DNA of 11,766 nucleotides, from contig LT642727.1 in NCBI GenBank assembly GCA_900128585.1, forward strand, positions 1 through 11,766. The letters run 5' to 3'. Source of the DNA: Stramenopiles sp. TOSAG23-3. Its lineage: Eukaryota; Sar. The position numbers and the translations under genes were made by a program. The notes under the pieces were generated by a model, which saw only the letters and a program-made list of their open reading frames with translations, had not been told where the DNA came from and made no database searches. This document shows positions 7,342 through 11,766 of this stretch, piece by piece (within the stretch, counting starts at the first letter, position 1; the number at the start of each line of letters is the position of its first letter).

Positions 7342-7988
7342 GTTGTCGCACCCATTCAATTTCCATGCGGAGATTTATGATGGATTATTTTTGGACTGTT
7401 TAAAATTCAAAACGTTGTTCTGGGCGGACGGAACCAAATAATCAAACAGTATCAACATTCAATGTGGAGAATGCACTCATTCGGTGATTTAATTTTTTGA
7501 AAACGTGGCGCAACGACTAGGAAAAAGACGGGGGAAGAAGAGTCTGTGTAACGACGACACGTATCTTTGTTGTTTTTTTTTTTTTATGGTGATTATTGTT
7601 GTGGTGGTGTAATAATTAAAATAATTATTAATATAATATATTTTTAAAAATATTATATTTTATTATTGATATATGATGAAGGAAGAAAGAAGAAAAAGAA
7701 GATTATTGATATGATGACACTATAATATCAGTATGAGTGACACCTCAATTGTTACAATTATTTACTATAACTGTACACGTAGTCTAGGAAGTGCGGTCAA
7801 GAACTGTACACCTTTATTATTGTTAATTACTTATAAATAACAGCCAATTTTCTTGTTTTTTTTTTTATTGTGAAGAAGGAACAATCGGAAATGTCTAGAT
7901 TAATGCCTCCGTACTCTATCCTCACACATGCAACTCGTGGTGGTGGGTGCTCATCGTATAATACTTTTTGTCTCCACACCTGTCGTTT
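7342..7988. other. AT-rich non-coding spacer with low-complexity tracts
   Basis: This carries the 5' region of the glycosyltransferase gene and the 3' region of the coiled-coil gene. Visible items are a T run near 7568-7584, an imperfect AT palindrome at 7630-7659, a repeated ATTATTGATAT..GATGA (7662-7679 and 7702-7717), a repeated AACTGTACAC (7769-7778 and 7802-7811) and a T run before 7870. No RNA gene was recognised, and open frames here are not protein-like. Confidence 0.6.
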
Positions 7989-9368
7989 TTATTTTTTCTT
8001 CTTCCCCTTCTTCTTCCCTTTCTTCTTTCCAGCACTCTTTCCTCGATCCTTTTTTTCTGCGCCCTTGGTTCCTTTTCCTTTTTTGCCCTTTTTACTTTTC
8101 GGGCGTTTTCCAACTAAACGGGCGTTTCTTCTTTGGGTCAACTCTTCGTGCGTCATTTCCATTCGCTCGTACTCTTCATTTCGCCTTTCCATCGTAGCTT
8201 CCCCAAATCGAATACGAAAGTCTTCTGCCCCAGTGGCCATATTCAAGAAAAAATTTGATACCGTCTTGGCTACTGCGGTCTGATACTGTTTCCGCTGCAC
8301 GTACTCTCCAAATACACCTTGCAAATCTTTCAAAAGCCCCCCTGTCCTCATCTCATTGCTCGTGCTCTGGTTTAGGTCTTGTTGCATAGAACTGACTTTG
8401 GCAGACATCATCTCCATTCGCATCCTAGCTGCCTCTGTAGCGACCCGCATTTTGTCCGTCTTCCACTGTTGTTTAATGGACACGTTTAACATTTCATCGT
8501 ATTCCTGTCTCATGAGCCGATTTTCGGCACTTTCAACATTTGCAACATCATAAAAAACTTGTAACTCCATTTCTTGGTTTGCCAGGTCTGTTGCATATTT
8601 TTCCTTTAATTCTTCGTACATACCCCTGTAGTTTCGATATCTAGACCTCTGGCCAGCCTCTCTAACGTGTGAAAGAAACATTTGAGCCCGCGTGCGCTCC
8701 AAGTCTAAAATCAACTCTTTTCGTAACTCTGATTCTATTTTTCTCACCTCCACCAAACCTTTGAACAAATTCATAGCCCCATCATACCCTGCTTTTTTCC
8801 TGATTTGTTTCTCAGCCGCTTTTATCTTGGTTTCTTTTGCTCTAATTTGGTTTAAATAGGTCACTATCTGCGAGTCGTCGGTTGTCTCTTCTTCTGGCAG
8901 TCCAGACGTTTGAGGAATGTACACTCGGCTAAAGCCCTCCGTTGCAACTATTTCGGCGCGTTTCCACCACTGCATTGCGTAAGCTCGCGGGTCGGCTGTG
9001 TAAGAACGGACTTTTTTGCCAACAGTCCTCAAATAGTCTATAACAATACCTTCCCATACTAAACTTAGTAAGTATTTGTAACTGTTTTCCCCACGCTGGA
9101 GATGAAGTTGGAATATTTTCGATATTTGGGTTGCTTTAGTTCGCTTCTCTCTCATTCCAAGCATGCCACATAAAATTCGTAATTCCTCGTCATTATGTAG
9201 CTCAAGCAATTGTTTCATACCCACCTGCATTTCAACGGGCACTTTTCGGTTGCGCTTCTCGTCGTCCTGGTTGGTCTTTTCCCGTCCTTGTTTCTCTGGC
9301 CATGCAGGGTCCTGCACGAGGCTGATGCCCCGAGGCTGGACGTGTTTACTAACTAGAGGACTCAACAT
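7989..9368 (-). CDS. Coiled-coil protein with lysine-rich C-terminal tail, unknown function
   Basis: A 459-residue protein with an ATG start and TAA stop. I do not recognise the family. Residues 1-45 are charged and probably disordered. Residues 50-90 (LLELHNDEELRILCGMLGM, then TKATQISKI) form short helices and resemble, weakly, a SAP-type helix-extended-helix. Residues 95-160 are a globular-looking segment with QWWKRAEIVA. Residues 165-415 are almost entirely charged helix with heptad-like spacing, a long probable coiled coil rich in Met, Glu, Arg and Lys, with no transmembrane segment. Residues 420-459 are nearly all Lys and Gly with a few Arg, Ser, Thr and Ala (ending KKKGKKKGKKKK), a low-complexity basic tail that could bind nucleic acid or acidic polymers such as tubulin tails. 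Codon use is non-repetitive over 1.4 kb, which supports a real gene. A cytoskeletal or ciliary role and a nuclear role are both possible; neither is shown. Confidence 0.72.
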   Translation of the reverse strand: MLSPLVSKHVQPRGISLVQDPAWPEKQGREKTNQDDEKRNRKVPVEMQVGMKQLLELHNDEELRILCGMLGMREKRTKATQISKIFQLHLQRGENSYKYLLSLVWEGIVIDYLRTVGKKVRSYTADPRAYAMQWWKRAEIVATEGFSRVYIPQTSGLPEEETTDDSQIVTYLNQIRAKETKIKAAEKQIRKKAGYDGAMNLFKGLVEVRKIESELRKELILDLERTRAQMFLSHVREAGQRSRYRNYRGMYEELKEKYATDLANQEMELQVFYDVANVESAENRLMRQEYDEMLNVSIKQQWKTDKMRVATEAARMRMEMMSAKVSSMQQDLNQSTSNEMRTGGLLKDLQGVFGEYVQRKQYQTAVAKTVSNFFLNMATGAEDFRIRFGEATMERRNEEYERMEMTHEELTQRRNARLVGKRPKSKKGKKGKGTKGAEKKDRGKSAGKKKGKKKGKKKK

Positions 9369-10033
9369 TTTTGTTGCACTCGGCAGCCCAACCTAATGGG
9401 TTGCTCGGCTTTCCACTTAAAACAGTTTCTGATACACCCTGCACAGATTTCAGTACAAATGGGGTACTTACGGAATCGCAAATCGCATACTAAACCGTAC
9501 GTCCGTGAGCATTCTTGTTTATTCAACTTGTTTTCCGTCCGTTCGTGCGACGCCTTCGCCGTGTGTAATATTAATATAATACCAATGGTACTTCTTGTTC
9601 CTTCCTATATTTCTTAATCGTCTTTATAATAATATTATTTATTATTTATTACATCATAATACAATACACCGTCGTAGTTACTGCAGTTTATGAAGCTGTG
9701 TATAGTAGTCTAATGTAATTACATAATAGGTGAACTGGAACATACAGGTTTTATAAATGCATTAGAAAAAAATATAAATATACACATCATACAGGTTTTT
9801 TAATCATCGAGCAGAAAAAGACGTTGGAAAAGAAACATAAATTGTAAATTACATTATAATACCACAATTTCTACTATTCCGTTTCTGTTCAACGACCTTG
9901 ATAATAAACTACCAACCGATCCGATCCGTGCGGTATTATTAATAAAGTTATTATTTGCTTACCTGGAACTCTATCGCTCTGTGTAATAAGCAATTTACGC
10001 ATAATTGATTCAAATTGCTCAAAAAAAATAGTA
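9369..10033. other. AT-rich non-coding spacer
   Basis: The right-hand side of the coiled-coil gene (9369-9600) is of mixed composition and probably holds its promoter and 5' untranslated region. From 9600 to 10025 it is AT-rich, with a 12-bp direct repeat CATACAGGTTTT (9741-9752 and 9788-9799). An open frame at 9396-9617 lacks protein character. No RNA gene was recognised. Confidence 0.55.
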
Positions 10034-11542
10034 CTATTTCACACGTCTCAGTGCACTACTCGGGCGTATTTTATTCCTGATTTTGTTATCCTGCAACCCC
10101 CCTAGCGGCTCAAAGTGAACATTTTTGTCTGGGTTTCCACTTTTTCCTCGGATCCACTCCTCCTGCCCGCTCATTCCACCATCACTGTTTCCTCCTTCGT
10201 CTGCAGACGAAGACAAGTTCGGCGTGTTTCTACGGGTGTCGCTAAAGAGGGGTGGCAGTTTCTTTTTCTTTTTTGGGCTATTTTTAAGAATCCCATCAGG
10301 TTGTCCGGTATTTGAACTGTTCGGAGATTTTGGCATTTTATAAGGGGACCCCCGCTGGCTCTCACTCTCGTTGTCGTCCCCGTCTTCGGCGTCGGAGCGG
10401 TCAAACCATGAAGATCCTAGCCACTTTGCTGATGAGTCCTGCTTCGCTTTCAAAAACCTGTTCATTTCCCAAAGGGTAAATACTGACATATCTTTGGGAA
10501 GATCGATGTTTGGCTGCCCGCTCTTCTTTAGCTCCAACTCAAAATCTTCTTTGTTCTTTTTCTTCATCATTCTCCAGCTGTACCGAAGAGTTCGTGCCAA
10601 AAATAGTGCCATGGAGACTGCTACGCCGCCAAGGCGGCCTTGTTGGATTGCGTCTTCGTTAAGGACATTAAACCGTGCGAGAAATGCAACAATAGCGTGT
10701 ATTACTGCAACAGGAAATATCCCGGCCAAAAAGCAATCACGAATATAAATGTCCATCGCTACCAGGTACGCGACCGGCGGACGCGTGGAAGCGAGCATTA
10801 GCGATACCATCGCTACAATAGTCAACAAGAGGAGCATGAAGCCTGTGTCGGGGTCGTTGACAGCCACGGAGGTCCATGACAATAATACGCAGACGTTGGC
10901 AAATGGCATCGTGACTCTCGACGCTGCACTTGGTCGTCGGGCAACACTTAAGGAAACATCAAGGGTAGCGTATGACGAAGATGTAAACGACTCATGCTTA
11001 GGTGTCATGCCAGTTTGAATGCCGTGTGCCTCTACTTTCCACGCCCTATTCAAAGGGATGAGCTCGCGTTTTATTCTGTTTGCTAGGTAGAAGACAGGTT
11101 GTTTTCCAAAAATTGCAATATCAATGGGATAGGTGGCCTGGATCATCAGCTTCAATTCTTGCCTATCGTAAGGGAAATCTCGCACGTCTATTGGAGAGTA
11201 TGTACGAACGCGAACGTGGGTCGTCTGTTTGCATGTTCCAAGACTTGCATTCAGGACACGAAACTTGTCGGGGCGAACGTTATGAATGTCGACTGCGTTT
11301 GCTATAAAGAACTGTCGAGGAACCGATTCCCATAAGTCTTTCTTTGAACCTTTCTTTTTCCTTTTTCTAGTGCTCCCAAAAACTTTGCCTGAGGTTCCTG
11401 TAGTTTGTTCAGGAACGCCTTTCAGGGAAGGATCGGAAAAGTATACTAAAACCTGCACCTCCCAAGAAAGATGTAGAAAATCGGGCTCGACGTGCACGTC
11501 TAGAACTTGAACACAAACGCTCAACTCACGTGGTTTGACCAT
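10034..11542 (-). CDS. Pentameric ligand-gated ion channel (Cys-loop-type) homologue, Cys-less, long C-terminal tail
   Basis: The 502-residue protein begins at the first ATG after an in-frame stop (11579-11581) and ends in TAG. Residues 8-200 match the extracellular ligand-binding domain: VLVYFSDPSLKG (residues 31-42) parallels the family's W.DP.L motif, and DVRDFPYDRQ (119-128) is the hallmark FPfDrQ of the Cys-loop region. The loop's two cysteines are absent, as in prokaryotic GLIC and ELIC. WKVEAHGI and YATLDVSLSVARRP lead into TM1 (about 208-229). TM2, the pore (about 234-252), contains MLLLLTIVAMVSLML. TM3 (about 257-289) contains VAYLVAMDIYI. A fourth segment (about 304-318) is short and weak. 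The M3-M4 link is short, while about 180 Ser/Lys/Pro-rich residues follow, the reverse of the usual arrangement. A polybasic insert (residues 59-68) lies in the N-terminal domain and no signal peptide is visible. The ligand and ion selectivity are unknown; family membership is fairly sure. Confidence 0.78.
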   Translation of the reverse strand: MVKPRELSVCVQVLDVHVEPDFLHLSWEVQVLVYFSDPSLKGVPEQTTGTSGKVFGSTRKRKKKGSKKDLWESVPRQFFIANAVDIHNVRPDKFRVLNASLGTCKQTTHVRVRTYSPIDVRDFPYDRQELKLMIQATYPIDIAIFGKQPVFYLANRIKRELIPLNRAWKVEAHGIQTGMTPKHESFTSSSYATLDVSLSVARRPSAASRVTMPFANVCVLLSWTSVAVNDPDTGFMLLLLTIVAMVSLMLASTRPPVAYLVAMDIYIRDCFLAGIFPVAVIHAIVAFLARFNVLNEDAIQQGRLGGVAVSMALFLARTLRYSWRMMKKKNKEDFELELKKSGQPNIDLPKDMSVFTLWEMNRFLKAKQDSSAKWLGSSWFDRSDAEDGDDNESESQRGSPYKMPKSPNSSNTGQPDGILKNSPKKKKKLPPLFSDTRRNTPNLSSSADEGGNSDGGMSGQEEWIRGKSGNPDKNVHFEPLGGLQDNKIRNKIRPSSALRRVK

Positions 11543-11766
11543 TGCTTGACGCTTTTGATAAACGTGTTTGTTGCTAAATTATCGTGCTCCAATGCCTGTT
11601 GTCATCCACCACATGTCCAAGCAAAACATTAATGATCCTTTTCTCCACGATTCCTAAATGTCACCTGCCTTTGTAAGTGGTCCACATGAGGGTCAACAAA
11701 TGCACCAAACTATTATTATTACGAAATTATTTGATAATATTATATTTATTAGCGAAAAAATAATAA
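11543..11766. promoter_or_regulatory. Upstream region of the channel gene
   Basis: This short flank is the presumed promoter and 5' leader of the minus-strand channel gene. An in-frame stop at 11579-11581 shows that the coding frame does not continue upstream without splicing. The outer 60 bases are AT-rich. No specific promoter motif can be supported. Confidence 0.35.

Noticed and set aside
7630-7659. AT palindrome as a cruciform or origin
   Set aside because: It consists only of A and T in an AT-rich spacer, where such symmetry is common.
9396-9617. 73-residue plus-strand open frame next to the coiled-coil gene
   Set aside because: It lies in the probable divergent 5' region and shows no domain or compositional support. 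A small gene cannot be excluded, but nothing supports it.
10026-10039. 14-bp palindrome AAATAGTACTATTT over the channel gene stop codon, as a terminator
   Set aside because: It has no loop and is short and AT-rich, so chance is a sufficient explanation.
1-11766. CRISPR arrays, tRNA or rRNA genes, transposase or integrase genes
   Set aside because: None was seen on either strand in a reading by eye; a tRNAscan or Rfam search would be more sensitive.

Overview
The window looks like nuclear DNA of a unicellular eukaryote, most likely a microalga or similar protist. Four long, intron-free genes have eukaryotic features: an ER-targeted multi-domain glycosyltransferase, a pentameric ligand-gated channel-like protein, a divergent YeeE/YedE-type membrane protein and a coiled-coil protein with a lysine-rich tail. 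They are separated by about 650-750 bp of AT-rich, low-complexity spacer, with no bacterial operon packing or Shine-Dalgarno pattern. I cannot name the taxon. The standard genetic code fits (TAA, TGA and TAG are all used as stops).

Left edge (1-1334): a 3'-terminal fragment of a beta-rich protein of viral structural/fibre character runs rightward. It is split between two reading frames. It ends just before a perfect 13-bp-stem hairpin that also abuts the stop codon of a leftward gene for an A20-type zinc-finger protein. Compact convergent genes sharing a hairpin are typical of giant viruses, virophages and Polinton-like viruses. The left edge may therefore be the end of an integrated viral element, but no viral hallmark gene (major capsid, packaging ATPase, integrase) is visible.

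Middle non-coding block (1335-2242): a purine tract, overlapping GGTACC palindromes, a 23-bp perfect inverted repeat and a second imperfect inverted repeat. This is the most structured non-coding DNA here and could mark an element boundary.

Right part (2243-11542): four minus-strand genes with similar spacing, in order YeeE/YedE-like membrane protein, GT25 plus second glycosyltransferase fusion, coiled-coil protein, and Cys-loop-type channel. They show no shared pathway. The glycosyltransferase acts in the secretory pathway, the channel and YeeE-like protein in membranes, and the coiled-coil protein has no recognised role. They look like independent host genes rather than a system. The most unusual points are the split left-edge gene with its shared hairpin, the inverted-repeat block, the YeeE-like protein without the family's signature cysteines, and the channel with no signal peptide or Cys-loop cysteines and an atypical C-terminal half.
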